Source: Sperchopsis tessellata (taxonomy: Eukaryota; Arthropoda; Insecta; Coleoptera; Hydrophilidae). From it: a stretch of 27,512 bases of DNA. Numbering within the stretch: the first letter of the stretch is position 1; every line of letters begins with the position of its first letter. Shown here piece after piece: positions 1 to 9,679 of this stretch. Position numbers and translations under genes: made by a program. A model generated the notes under the pieces. That model made no database searches. It saw only the letters and a list, made by a program, of their open reading frames with translations, and was not told the DNA's origin. Location of the stretch: the NCBI GenBank assembly GCA_033557685.1, contig JAWQRN010000650.1:1-27512 (forward strand), read 5' to 3'.

Positions 1-1629
1 GAAGGGCGCTGGGACCTGACGGTATGCCCCCCTGAGGTGGTTAAGATATTGGTCCGTGAGTGTCCGGGATACGTCTGTGATGTTTTGAACGAGGTTGTGC
101 GTACGTGTGTTTCCGGGCCGGTGGAAGCTAGGAAGGCTGGTTCCTTGCAAGAAGGTAGATCCATTGGTGAGCCTGGCTTAAACAGGCCACTGTGTCTTTT
201 GGATATCGCGGGGAAATTAATGGAACAACTTGTCTTGTGCCTATTGAAGAAAGAAATTGAAAGAAGCAGCGGCCTTTCGGAGAGACAGTCCGGCTTCAGA
301 GAGGGACGCTCGGCGCTAGATGCAATGAAGGTGGTGCTAGATATATGCAGGGATGCACGCAGGGGGGCTAGGAGAACAAGAAGGCTCTGTGCGCAGTTAC
401 TCTGGATGTGAAAAATGCCTCCAACGAGGAATCCTGGCAGGTGGTCATGGATGAGCTAATGTCAAGACGGATTTCTTCATACCTTCTGCGAATCATCAGG
501 AGCTACCTGGTGGGTAGACGAAAAGATGTGGGCGGACAGCCGGAGGACATTAGTATAAACAGTGGCGTTCCGCAGGGTTCCGTGCTCGTCCCGACTCTTT
601 GGAACGTACAGTATGATGGGGTTCTGAGGATGCTGCGTTCGGAAGGTGTAACGATTATTGGGTTTGGGGTGAACACTACCCTGGCTTAGGATGTCGAGTG
701 GATGGAGAAAAGATACTTAAAGCTCGATCCGGAAAAAGACAGAGGCCATTATGTTGACGGGTAGGAGAAGGATCGGACCGATATCCTTCGAGGTGTCAGG
801 GATGACGGTGATTCAGCAGCCGTGCGTGCGGTATTTGGTAATCCACTTGAATACATGAGCAACACACAGCGCCCACATACAGAAGGCGGCGCTCAAGACG
901 AGTAGGACGGTGGCCGCACTTTCAATACTAATGCCCAATGTGGGTGGACTTAGGAGCGGGAAGAAACGTATCTTGAGCTCAGTGGGCCACTCAGTGATGT
1001 TTTTTGATGCTGAGATGTGGGCGGATGGAATGGACTGCGCAAGGACAAGAAAGAGGCTGCAAATAGTACAACGGCAGATGGCTCTCCGCATATGCAGTGC
1101 ATATACAGCCGTGTTTAGAGTCGCATCTCTAGTAGTGGCTGGCATACCCCCGGTGGAGTTGTTGGCTAAGGAAAGGAAGGCCATCCATCTCGAACATATC
1201 TCGAGGGAGAAAGCACGAGCAAGGACCATGCAGAGATGGCAGGAAAAGTGGGAGATTGTTGGGTACGACGCCTCATCCCGGCGATACATCCTTAGGTGAA
1301 CAAGAAGCATGGAGAAGTAAATTTCCATCTAACACAGGTGCTGACTGGACATGGCTGCTTCAGACAGTACTTGCTATGTGTAATTTGCGGGCGGCGGGGA
1401 TTAAGTGCGTGATAGTTCTGAGCACACCATGTTCCGTTTTCCAAGGTGGCTTTCCGTAAGGGGAAAGGCGCAGCTGGAATTAGGGGAAACGTCCAACCCG
1501 GAAAATTTTGAGAGCACTATGTTAAAGTCCATGTGCAATTGGGATGCTATAAACCGCATGGTGGGGGCAGCCATGAAGCAGAAAGAGGCAGATGAACGTC
1601 TCCGACAGGGAGCGCAGGTACGGGCGTGA
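1..1629 (+). pseudogene. R1-like ORF2 (RT to C-terminal zinc knuckle), broken
   Basis: The coding region is split over all three plus frames: 37-411 (frame 1), 408-689 (frame 3), a broken stretch 690-900, 910-1257 (frame 1), 1257-1410 (frame 3, with a stop where a Trp of the WVNKKHG motif is expected) and 1405-1629 (frame 1). The RT catalytic box, normally F/YADD, reads FGVNTT near 663-681, so both catalytic aspartates are gone. The last segment (DSSEHTMFRFPRW onward) is the usual C-terminus after the CCHC-type motif. It cannot make an active enzyme. Family certainty is high because several separate R1-specific blocks appear in the right order. Confidence 0.85.
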
Positions 1630-1880
1630 TTTTATGTTTGTGTGAGCGATCACGTATCGCATACCGTGAATGTGTGGTAGTGAAAGCGACGTATTTCCTG
1701 AACCCCTAACCGTGCAAATGGAAGGGGGAAGTAGAGAAATAGATACGGTGGTCACGCTGGGATGACAATTAGATATCTGAAGAAATGCTGTACCGCAGTC
1801 CCGGGTTGCTGAGCTTAATCATTGGGGCCTCTTTACAGGTTAGCCGCGGGGGCCTTCTATGTCCTCTTAAAAAAAGAAAG
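1..1880 (+). mobile_element. R1-like non-LTR retrotransposon, 3' part, decayed
   Basis: The window opens inside the reverse transcriptase (RT) of an R1-clade LINE and runs to its 3' tail. The reading begins with the GPDGMPP motif (about 8-33), then frameshifts at a run of C. It continues with RPLCLLDIAGKL and SGLSERQSGFREGRS (RT motifs), GVPQGSVLVPTLWN (about 565-605), a thumb region, VQRQMALRICSAY (1069-1110) and the R1-typical C-terminal block around 1257-1410 (RRLIPAIHP, HGEVNFHLTQVLTGHGCFR). The end of the zinc-knuckle domain and C-terminus lie at 1405-1629. A non-coding 3' region follows to an A-rich tail near 1868-1880. The 5' half (gag-like ORF and endonuclease) would lie outside the window. 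R1 elements normally sit in 28S rDNA, but no rDNA is visible downstream here. The family call is from protein motifs; the exact 3' end is approximate. Confidence 0.85.
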
Positions 1881-1996
1881 TTGAACACCAAATGACAGGT
1901 GGGACAGAGAACTCAGAAGTTTGGGAGTCAGGATTTATCATTCACATTTTACCCAAATGAAGGTCTGTAGGTGGGAAATATTGAAAGAACTATAAG

Positions 1997-2775
1997 GCTG
2001 AGCTGCAAAAGGGATGCAGTTGTACTGATGAGAAGTGGTATTCTTCGAAACACGTTTCTACAGTATTCATTCCGGCGTTCCACAACTTTGGCAATATGCT
2101 ATCAATAACGTGGTCGAAAATAAAAAAAAAATGTCAAAAGTATTCTACACTGGAGACCAAGGAAGCAATATTAATTTGCAATGTTAGATAGGTGCTTATT
2201 TCTCGAATACAGTTTACAGTAGATTCTTAGCTCATATGAACGAAGCCGAATATCATTTTGTACGAAGGTTGAGCTGAAGCAGAGGATGCAGTTGTGCTGA
2301 TGAGAAGTGGTATTCTTCGAAACAATAAGTATACAGGATTCCGGCGTTCAGCAACTTTTGCGATACGCTATTTATAACGTGGTCGGAAATAAAGAAAAAG
2401 CCAAAAGTATTCTACACTTTCAACCATGGTAGCAATATTAATTTGCATAAACAGATTTGGCATTTATCTGTAAAAGGATTTTCCTTTAAAAGTATCCTAG
2501 CGCTAACTACAATGTTAGACAGGCGCTTATCTCTACAATATGGCTACATTAGATTTTTAGTTCATATGAACGAAGCCGAAGAGCATATTGTACGAAGGCT
2601 GAGCTGTATAGGGGATACAGTTGACCTGATGACAAGTTGTATTCTTCGAAACACCGTGTCTACAGCATTCATTCCGGCGTTCAGCAAATTTTGAAATATG
2701 CTTTTAATAACGTGGTCGGAAATAAAAAAAAATGTCAAAAGTATTCTTCACTGGTGACCATGGAAGCAATATAAT
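1997..2775. repeat. Tandem repeat array, about 330-bp unit, 2.4 copies
   Basis: Three diverged copies follow one another, aligned on the word GATGCAGTTGT / GATACAGTTG at 2013, 2285 and 2614. Spacings are 272 and 329 bp. The first unit lacks about 57 bp that the second has (2445-2505 region). Shared words include TGATGAGAAGTGGTATTC, TTCCGGCGTTC, AACGTGGTCG and CATATGAACGAAGCCGAA. A short ORF at 2443-2694 is only an open stretch inside the repeat. A distant fourth copy lies at 15740-15960. It begins about 115 bp after the R1-like tail, but no functional link is seen. It could be a satellite fragment or an internally repeated part of a non-autonomous element. Confidence 0.85.
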
Positions 2776-4267
2776 TGAATGAACTGTTTCTTTTAATTTT
2801 AATAAATGATTTTGTATAGTTTGACATGTAAAAAAAATTTCCTACTGATTTTTTTTAACCAGAGATCAAGTTTTTTTTTAACAAAGGCTTCTATTTTTTG
2901 TTTAACAAATATAAGGATTATCCTAATTATCTTGCAATGACAAATTTGAATCGTTCATTTACGAAAATATGTCCGCTAGATCTCTTTTTTCCACACTATT
3001 TCACTAGAACAGTTGTTACACTGATAGAAATCTATTCGAGCTAACTTCATTCAATATCATTTTTGTGTTCAAGCTTAAAATTTAACGTACTTTTAGAATA
3101 TCAATTCATTTTTAGTCTTTATTTCTCGAGTTCCTTCAGAACTGGTTAGTTTTCATTTGTTACATATTATCTTCATTTTACATTTTATGCTTAATTTTTA
3201 AGATGTGACGATGTATATTCAGAGTTAGGCTTAGCAGATATACCGGACTGGCCTTCTACAAGGTTACCGCTCATCTGTTGACGCCTCGAACCAGAATATC
3301 TTCATTTTTGGAATTTCACGTTGTTATTCGGAGCCGAGTATCATATTAATTGTTGTAAATTCTCCGAGACTGTTTAATTTATTTCTTCAGTGTAACTTAG
3401 CTGAGTAGCCGAAAGATTTAAAGGAAGCGTTCTGCGTATCTAATTTAACCGACCAGCTTAATTAATACGAACTCCAGTAATTTCTTCTCTCTCTTTAAAA
3501 ATCTCCCCGCGGCGCGCATCAAACAGCCACGAGTGTGCAAGTGGATACCCGCGCATTAATTTATTTTATTGCATTTGTGTTACATAGCTACTGTATTTTC
3601 AAGCTTCATTGTCCTTTTTTATTACTTATCATTGTAATATTTTATTTCTGTTACATCGTTACTGTACTTTTAAAGTTTACATTGTCCTTTCTTGTCTTGT
3701 CATTGTCATATTTTACTTATATTTTTAGATGTTTTATTTTCAGGGTTTCTTGTCATATTCTTTTGTTTCCGTAATTCATAGCGGTGTAATATTTATTGCT
3801 GTAATCGGAAAGTCATTTGCCCTTCAGCCAAGCACATGTTTTTTTTTGTAGTCACTGACAGGGTAAATAGAAGACTAGGCTCGTCCCTGAATCGTAAAAC
3901 GACAGGTATTAGTAGACGATTTTCGGTCTGGCCATAGCCCTCATCTATTCTACTTAGCATCCTAACTAACAACGATTCAGCACGTGCCCGGCTTACTGCA
4001 GGTGGTCGTTTGCGATAATTACCTTTGTACGCGTTTTTTTTTATTCAATAGATAGTATTTCAACTAATTTGGGTTATTTTATTTGCTTCGGCGATCTCCA
4101 TTTCCTAATAGAGTCTATTTCAGGTTACTTATACACTTCGAGGGTCCTATTATCATTATTTGCCCCTAGATGTATCACATGGTTTAGAACAAACTCGCTC
4201 CACGAGTATTTGTTCGTTAGTTTTCCCCGGTAAAATAGTTAACGCCTCCTCCAGGTGGAAACTGAAA
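2776..4267. other. AT-rich non-coding stretch
   Basis: No exon or recognisable transposon protein is seen. The stretch has long T runs and pyrimidine-rich blocks. The ORF at 3535-3774 is a hydrophobic, T-rich reading over a 71-bp tandem duplication and has no family features. A somewhat GC-richer part (3220-3540 and 3870-4260) may be an old mobile element, but I could not name one. Confidence 0.5.
3579..3720. repeat. 71-bp tandem duplication
   Basis: Two adjacent imperfect units start at 3579 (GTTACATAGCTACTGTA) and 3650 (GTTACATCGTTACTGTA). Both continue through ACATTGTCCTTT- and CATTGT-ATATTTTA-like words, so the second is a diverged copy of the first. No coding function is apparent. Confidence 0.8.
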
Positions 4268-4335
4268 CAATATATTGACTTGGCCGGTTTGCTCGATATT
4301 TGATTTAATCATAAATTAAATACATTGATATAAAG
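4268..4335 (+). repeat. Short dispersed palindromic repeat, copy 1
   Basis: On the plus strand this matches the reverse complement of 7290-7357: CAATATATTGACTTGG, then GGTTTGCT, GATATTT and an AT-rich partly self-complementary core. The relation to the insertion at 19407-19475 is through the palindromic core. Divergence suggests an old copy. Confidence 0.65.
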
Positions 4336-4750
4336 CTACATTATTCAATCAAAACACCACTTTGGTCAAAACTTGTACTTTGAGGTACTCATGGTCTTCA
4401 GAGATAGTGGTTTACAAAGAAATTTATTGCACATTTTTCGATTTTGTGTGAAATTTCATCCGCTTTGTTTATTACTTGTTTAAATATAAAATATTAAAAA
4501 ACAAAACAATAAAAATTTAATTTCTTTTAAAGTGTTCGGCAATTAAATACTGTAATACCTTGAAAGAGGAATACATAGTTTTTGAGATATTGTTAATTAA
4601 TACTAATAAATGATTTGAATTACTATCTCAGGTTCTATCTTTCTCTGTACATAAAAACACTATTTACAACAAATTTTTGATCAATACATAAAACTAATAC
4701 TAACAAAGTTCACTGTTTACACAAACTTTTGAATTATGTTATTTACATAC
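4336..4750. other. Intronic or flanking DNA downstream of transporter exon C
   Basis: AT-rich sequence with no recognisable coding segment on either strand. On the minus strand it follows exon C of the transporter and is therefore intron. The next exon of the gene was not found here. Confidence 0.5.
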
Positions 4751-5002
4751 CAAGCTAACCATAGAATAAGTGTTCGTTTCCTTAAAGCTGGATATTTGAA
4801 AACACTAAATACGTTATGATGTATTAAATCTTCTTTTGATCTAATGGTATAACCCATTGTATTGGTCTCTTCTTGAAGTGCGAGTCTAACTTCCGCTTCA
4901 GTAATATCTGATCTGTTAAAACGTTTTCCCGTCATAAATAAATCAACAGCATCTTCCATCCTGCCGCTACTCAAACACCATCGAATTGATTCAGGAAGAA
5001 AC
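4751..5002 (-). CDS. SLC22-type transporter, exon C (PESxRW motif and central loop)
   Basis: This minus-strand exon encodes the part of an organic cation transporter-like protein after transmembrane segment 6. It opens with FLPESIRWCLSSGR, the family's PES-x-RW-L motif. About 55 residues of charged cytoplasmic loop follow (MEDAVDLF, ITEAEVRLALQEE, HNVFSVFKYPALRKRT), and then the start of segment 7 (LILWLAW). The acceptor is TTACTTAG before 5002, and its first base G completes the TG left by exon B to give Trp. The preferred donor is GTATGT just below 4751; a second GT four bases on (exon ending 4747) is possible. The exon length of 252 bp fits 1+249+2. No stop or frameshift is seen, so it looks like a live gene. 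Substrate cannot be told from this part. Confidence 0.85.
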
Positions 5003-5009
5003 CTAAGTA

Positions 5010-5641
5010 AAATCAAAGTAATTAAATGATCTTTAACTAGAATTTATAAACAACATTTAAATTTAACAATAATTAGTTTTTGTGGGAATCAGTGACTCGC
5101 TTATGGATTAGATATAAAATTGATACAACAGATGAAGATTTAATATTTAAAGGAAAACTACATGTGGTGGGATGCATTATTAACATATTGGCTTTCAACA
5201 GCTCAACTCTTTTGGTTTTGATGTGCTAAGATGAAATTTGCAATATATTCAATTCTAATTTATGTAAAAGAAAACTAAACTTTATTTAAGAGGATGCTTT
5301 CTTTTTCGACTTAATTTTTATATTACGTGATATCCAAAATCTATTTTATAAGACGTTTTCTTTACGTTGGTAATCTATCCTACTTTGCCGCATACAGATT
5401 CAATGAAAACAAAATTCACATATTCATTAACTAGGTAGTTCCCGGTAGTACAATACAGGAATTTTAGAAAATCGTAACAGGATATTTATTTTGTGTAAAT
5501 ATTGGGAACTTTGTCTATTTAAAGAATTCGCCTTGCTTGATTCGTATGACAAAAGCATAAAACCTAAATTGATTTTAGATAAATTTATTGTTTTTGATAA
5601 GAAATTAAACTCATGCAAGTGGTAAAATTTGGCAATTTTAT
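5010..5641. other. AT-rich intron DNA without recognised features
   Basis: No coding or RNA feature is supported. The minus ORF at 5427-5669 has no family features and overlaps the 3' terminal repeat of the RTE-like element. Confidence 0.5.
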
Positions 5642-7270
5642 TCATCGTCATCATCATCAGCGATGCCATTCATCGTCGGATGTAAGCCTCCTCTAACTTC
5701 CTCCACTCTTCTCTTACTTCCGATTATCTCGTCTAGTCATGTCCCGCTATGCGTTTTATATCGTCGGTCCATCTGGACTGGAGACTTCCCTGCGGTGATT
5801 TGTGTGCACGAGATCTCCACTCTACTATTCGGCGTGTCCATCTGTTATATGTCCGGCCCAGCTCCATCTCATTTGACATATGCGATTTACTACATCCGTT
5901 AGCTTTATTTGCTGGCGAATTCATTCGATGGTTTTTCGGTCCCGAAGTGAAATTTCCAGCATTCTCCTTTCCATAGCGCGTTGGGTAATTTGCATTTTAT
6001 GCATTACTTGCATGTTTAGTGCCCATGTTTCTCTTCCATATGCCAATACTGGAAGAACACTTTGATCGAATGTGTGCGTCTTTAGAGTATTGGGTATTCC
6101 CAACCCAGTGATATTATTCGTTGTATTTCTGCACTCTGATTTTCTTTCGATGTTTTAAGTTTTTGGCCGAGATATATATAAGAATCAACAAGCTCAAATC
6201 TTTTGTTGTCTGTTATTAGATCTTCTACATTTTCATTTATCGCATTAGTCATAAATTTTGGTTTCGTCACATTTATCTTTAACCCAATTTTCTTAGATTT
6301 TTTATTGAGTTCGTTTAGCATCTTGATTAGGTTTTCTCGACTATCGGTGATAATTACGATATCGTCTGCGAATCTGAGGTAGTTTATGTTTTCGTCTATT
6401 TGTATTCCTTTGTTGTTCCAGTTTAAATATTTGAAGTCGTCTTCTAGGGTAAATAATATTGGAGAGATAGCGTCTCCCTGTCCCACTCCTCTCTTAATAG
6501 GGATTTTGTTGGTCTTCTCTTGTAGTAGAAACTGGAATGTTGCATTACTGCATATGTTCCGGATGAGTTCTGTGTATCTGTGGTCTATTCGGCTATTGCT
6601 TAGTGCGTTTAAGAATGACCATGATCCCACTGAATCAAACGCCTTTTCTTAGTCTACAAAGGCCATCAACACAATAAACTGGTATTCATTCGCTTTTTAT
6701 ATTAGTCCTCTAATAGTCTGTAGGTGGTCCAGGGTGCTAAGACCTTTTCTGAATCAAGCCTGCTCTCGTGGTTGCTAGAGGTCTAGTTTTCTTGTTAGCC
6801 GGGCGGTTATTACCTTGATAAACAGTTTGTAGAATACCGAGGGAATGCTTATTGGCCTGTAGTTAGACAGTTTTTGTTTATCTCCTTTTTTAAATAAAGT
6901 AATCATTAAAGCGTTCTTCCATGCCCCTGGTACGTCCTTTTAGAATAGACATTGATTATACATCTTTTCCAGGAGTTTTAGCGCCGGTATTCCATCATAT
7001 TTTATAATTTCTGATGCTATGTTGTCTCCTGTCGCACGGCCATTTGCCATTTTCCGCAGAGTCTGAAATATCGATTGTTGTTATATCGGGTATTTCCTCC
7101 GATCCGACGGTTTTCACTACCACTTGGTCGGCTTCTTTTTTGTCTGGGTCTGGTTCTGCTACGCTCCCATATAGTGTTTTGTTGTATTTTTCTATTTCTT
7201 CCATTATGGTTGATGTTTTGTTATTTTTTATTATTATGAAATTACCATTTTCGCATGAGAATAAGAATTT
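5642..7270 (-). mobile_element. RTE-like non-LTR retrotransposon, 5'-truncated
   Basis: This is a minus-strand LINE. From its 5' side the protein has the pre-RT region (about 7265-7050), the NYRPISIPSVFYKLF motif (about 6860-6815), a broken EKAFDS motif (about 6650), GVGQGDAISPILF (about 6490), LRFADD (about 6375), LGLKIN-type palm residues, and then the C-terminal region AYGRETWAL, RAMERRMLEISLRDR and WTDDIKRIAG (about 6035-5735). The 3' end is a short (ATG)n-type run at 5642-5660, as is usual for RTE tails. The endonuclease domain is absent, so the copy is 5'-truncated. The same superfamily supplies the endonuclease halves at 20568-23895, but these are separate copies. Confidence 0.85.
5733..7265 (-). 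pseudogene. RTE-like reverse transcriptase, broken
   Basis: The catalytic box FADD is intact near 6375, but the frame is interrupted many times. There is a frameshift near 7060, in-frame stops before KDVPGAW, around the PREQAF region and where Trp or another residue precedes EKAFDS (about 6648), and a frameshift near 6100. The longest open piece, 6082-6630, covers RT motifs and palm to thumb; 5921-6103 and 5733-5924 carry the C-terminal segments. Compared with a full-length family member the N-terminal endonuclease is missing. Confidence 0.85.
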
Positions 7271-7357
7271 GTTACTTCCTTGGCCATACATAAATGTGTA
7301 ATTTTAATATTTGATAAATTAAAATATCAAGCAAACCGACCAAGTCCATATATTGAA
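7266..7357 (-). repeat. Short dispersed palindromic repeat, copy 2
   Basis: It abuts the 5' end of the RTE-like element. The part 7266-7330 matches the insertion at 19407-19475 (AATTTGTTACTTCCTTGG against AATTTGTTGCTTCCTTGG, then a partly self-complementary AT block). The part 7331-7357 (GCAAACCGACCAAGTC) matches copy 1 at 4268-4300 in reverse complement. This copy therefore joins the two halves of the family. Confidence 0.7.
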
Positions 7358-7619
7358 TACAGAAATGCGAAAATGGCAATTTCGTGTAGATTAATAACCA
7401 ATTAGCGTAATGATTATTCAATTGCAACATTGAAAAATTGCGATACCTCTCACAATAGTAAATTTTCTTTTGTCGGTTGTGGCTCTTAGTTTTCAACTTT
7501 TACCAAAGAAGCAGTCAGTCATTTTCTTCTTTCTTCAAACCACATGACCGATGGTCTTTAGTCTAAAGTATTATGATTTACTTCTATAATTTATTCTTTA
7601 CTCTTGCTTAGCTAATTAA
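7358..7619. other. Spacer without recognised features
   Basis: AT-rich spacer between the palindromic repeat and the transposase pseudogene. No coding feature is supported and no clear terminal inverted repeat of the transposon was found here. Confidence 0.4.
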
Positions 7620-8835
7620 ATTCTTTGCTATCAATTTATATTAAAGAATTTTCCGCTTCAGGCCCGTAGTCATAATTTGAACCGGTTTTACATTTTTTAG
7701 AAGCTACATCTTTTCTAACTTTTTTTATTCTGCTGATCATCATAGGTTTCGAATTCCGTTCTGAGCTATTTCCAGTTATTTATTTGTGAATATCCTTATG
7801 AAACTCGCCATTAGCATTATAAGAAATCAAAGCCGCATAACAATGTAAATTGTAAACACCGGTATTCGAAAAATCTATCCGCTTTCCGCCTATACATTTT
7901 GTCGAGACTGAATTATATTGCTCAGCATAATTATTATTTAAATTTTTCAGTAGACTTTTTGCGTGGAATTTTAATCTACCCAAAGAGGTTATTAAACCTC
8001 CACATAACCCACATGCTTCCATTATAGATACATAATTATTTCTTTTATTAAACTTGCAATAATATGACAAGCAATTATATTTTTGGCCAAAAATGTGAAC
8101 AATGCTATTATCGATGTCTCTTTTTAAATTTATCACATTCTGGATCTTCTGGTAAATTTTGTTTTATGTGATATTTACATGCACATTCAATTTCTATCCT
8201 CATTCGTTTAATATTTTATTTTAAAAGATTGCGCAAGTTGGTAGGTACAAGTTAATCTTCTGAAATAAAACGTTTATTGGCCAGATTCTTTAAAATGTGA
8301 TATTTCGTAATAAATGATTTTTACACTCGTATTTTTGTACTGTTACCTTTCCGTAAAGTTTGAAATCCAAAATTGTTTTATATACACTGTTATCTCCGTC
8401 TGCTACCAGGTACTTGTATCTGAGATAGTGCATCTCCATACTACTTTTGAATCCTTCAACAATGATTGTACTTTCCATAGATGAAGATGTACCTTGCCTT
8501 ACACTAATGTGATAGTATCTTATTTTCATTTAAACTATTACAAGTAGAACAATATTTGTTTGTAATACCAATATTTATAACTTTTTTAGTTCTACTACCA
8601 ATTATGCATGCAACGCCAGATTTGGCTCAATAATTGGTTTTATATGATCTCTTACACCACGCACTAAGGGCGATAACGGTAATGAATGGTACTCCATCGT
8701 CATCAATATCCCGGTATTCAACTGCTAATTCATATTCCTCTTTGCCAACTTTCACCATAGAATCCAGTGCTTTTTGATGATACACTTCTTGCAAGTGCTC
8801 TTCAATTGTTTTGTAATGGATATGTTCTCATTATG
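7620..8835 (-). pseudogene. Mutator-like transposase (animal type), broken
   Basis: Minus-strand remnants follow in order. First comes a piece at about 8830-8530 reading GKEEYELAVEYRDIDDDGVP, ITVIALSAWCKRSYKTNY, SGVACIIGSRTKKV and NIGITNKYCSTC. Then 8529-8290 carries SSSMESTIIVEGF, KYLVADGDNSVY and YECKNHLLRN. A linker at 8285-8110 follows (RIEIECACKYHI). The last piece, 8136-7780, has NYAEQYNSVSTKCIGGKRIDFS and YNLHCYAALISYN, with a basic tail to about 7630 (RKDVASKKCKTGSNYDYGPE). This order and wording are typical of the Mutator-like transposase domain proteins abundant in insects. At least three frameshifts or stops break it. Where related proteins as I recall them have an Asp-Gly before AW-KRSY, this copy has Leu-Ser, so a catalytic Asp may be lost; the second Asp (ADGD) remains. 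Confidence 0.75.
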
Positions 8836-8839
8836 AATT

Positions 8840-9410
8840 TAGTTTATGAGATTTTTTCTTTTAATTTGCTTGGCTTATTGGTAAACGAATTTATTGTTGC
8901 ACGACATGTATCAGGGTGATAAGGCGAAGTTCAGCAGATAATGAAAGACTGTGGGTACATAGAGTTAAGGCATTTACTACATAGCTGAGTCAGATTTTCT
9001 AAAGAAAAAAAAAACTCATAAACATGTCAGAGGAAAGCTGTTTACATTTGACAAAGCATTCAAAAATGCTACCGAACAACAGTTTAGATTTGCAGGAAAT
9101 GTTTTGGAGAATATGGAATAAAGGTAGAAAGAAAATAAAAAGTTGTTAAAGCTATATATTTTTTCTTTAATAGCTAGGTAGATAACATATATTTGCGTCA
9201 TTGTAATATTGTTTTATTAAAGTTATTTTACTTATTGTGTTAAAATATATAATAATCAAGTTTTGCTTACCTTGATTGCGCTTCTCTTCGCTTCGACATT
9301 AAATGTTTTGTTTTCCTCCTTTTAGATCAAGACTTACAACCCACATCTTACATAAAATTACACAAAACAATCAATAGTTACTCATTTTAACATAATGTAC
9401 AGATATCTTC
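8840..9410. other. AT-rich intron DNA without recognised features
   Basis: No exon, transposon protein or RNA gene was recognised. The short minus ORF at 9016-9201 is a low-complexity, Phe/Leu-rich reading with no family features. Confidence 0.45.
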
Positions 9411-9416
9411 AGGTTT

Positions 9417-9677
9417 TCCGGGAGATAACCGTGTATAGGCTTTTGTTTTACCGACTTTTCGTCCATCGTTGCAGGGGACATTGTCATTTCATGTAGCTCT
9501 TAAAAGTGCTAATTATAGATTGCCATGTAGCTCTGGAAAGTGCTAGATGTAGGTGCCGTCCAGTTCTAAAAAAGCAATCTGCAATTAGCACTTTTAAGAG
9601 CTACAGGTCATGACAATGTCCCCAGCAATGATGGACGAAACGTCGGCAAAAACAAAAGCTTACACACGGTCATCTCG
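9417..9677. repeat. Foldback element with about 105-bp arms
   Basis: The left arm 9417-9524 and right arm 9576-9677 are near reverse complements. They share, from the outside in, GACCGTGT-type words, GGCTTTTGTTTT, CGACGTTTCGTCCAT, GGGGACATTGTCAT, GTAGCTCTTAAAAGTGCTAAT and AGATTGC. The loop is about 50 bp. Inside the left half a 34-bp tandem duplication (9491-9524 and 9525-9557) shares ATGTAGCTCT and AAAGTGCTA. The sequence near 10848-10925 resembles the left arm. It has no coding capacity and looks like a non-autonomous foldback or a pair of inverted terminal fragments of one element. Confidence 0.85.
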
Positions 9678-9679
9678 GA

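Noticed and set aside
813..1328. 171-codon minus ORF
   Set aside because: It overlaps the R1-like coding region, whose plus-strand reading has clear motifs; it is a shadow.
3220..4260. Possible LTR or retroelement terminus
   Set aside because: No second copy, no TG...CA ends and no adjacent primer site or coding region were found.
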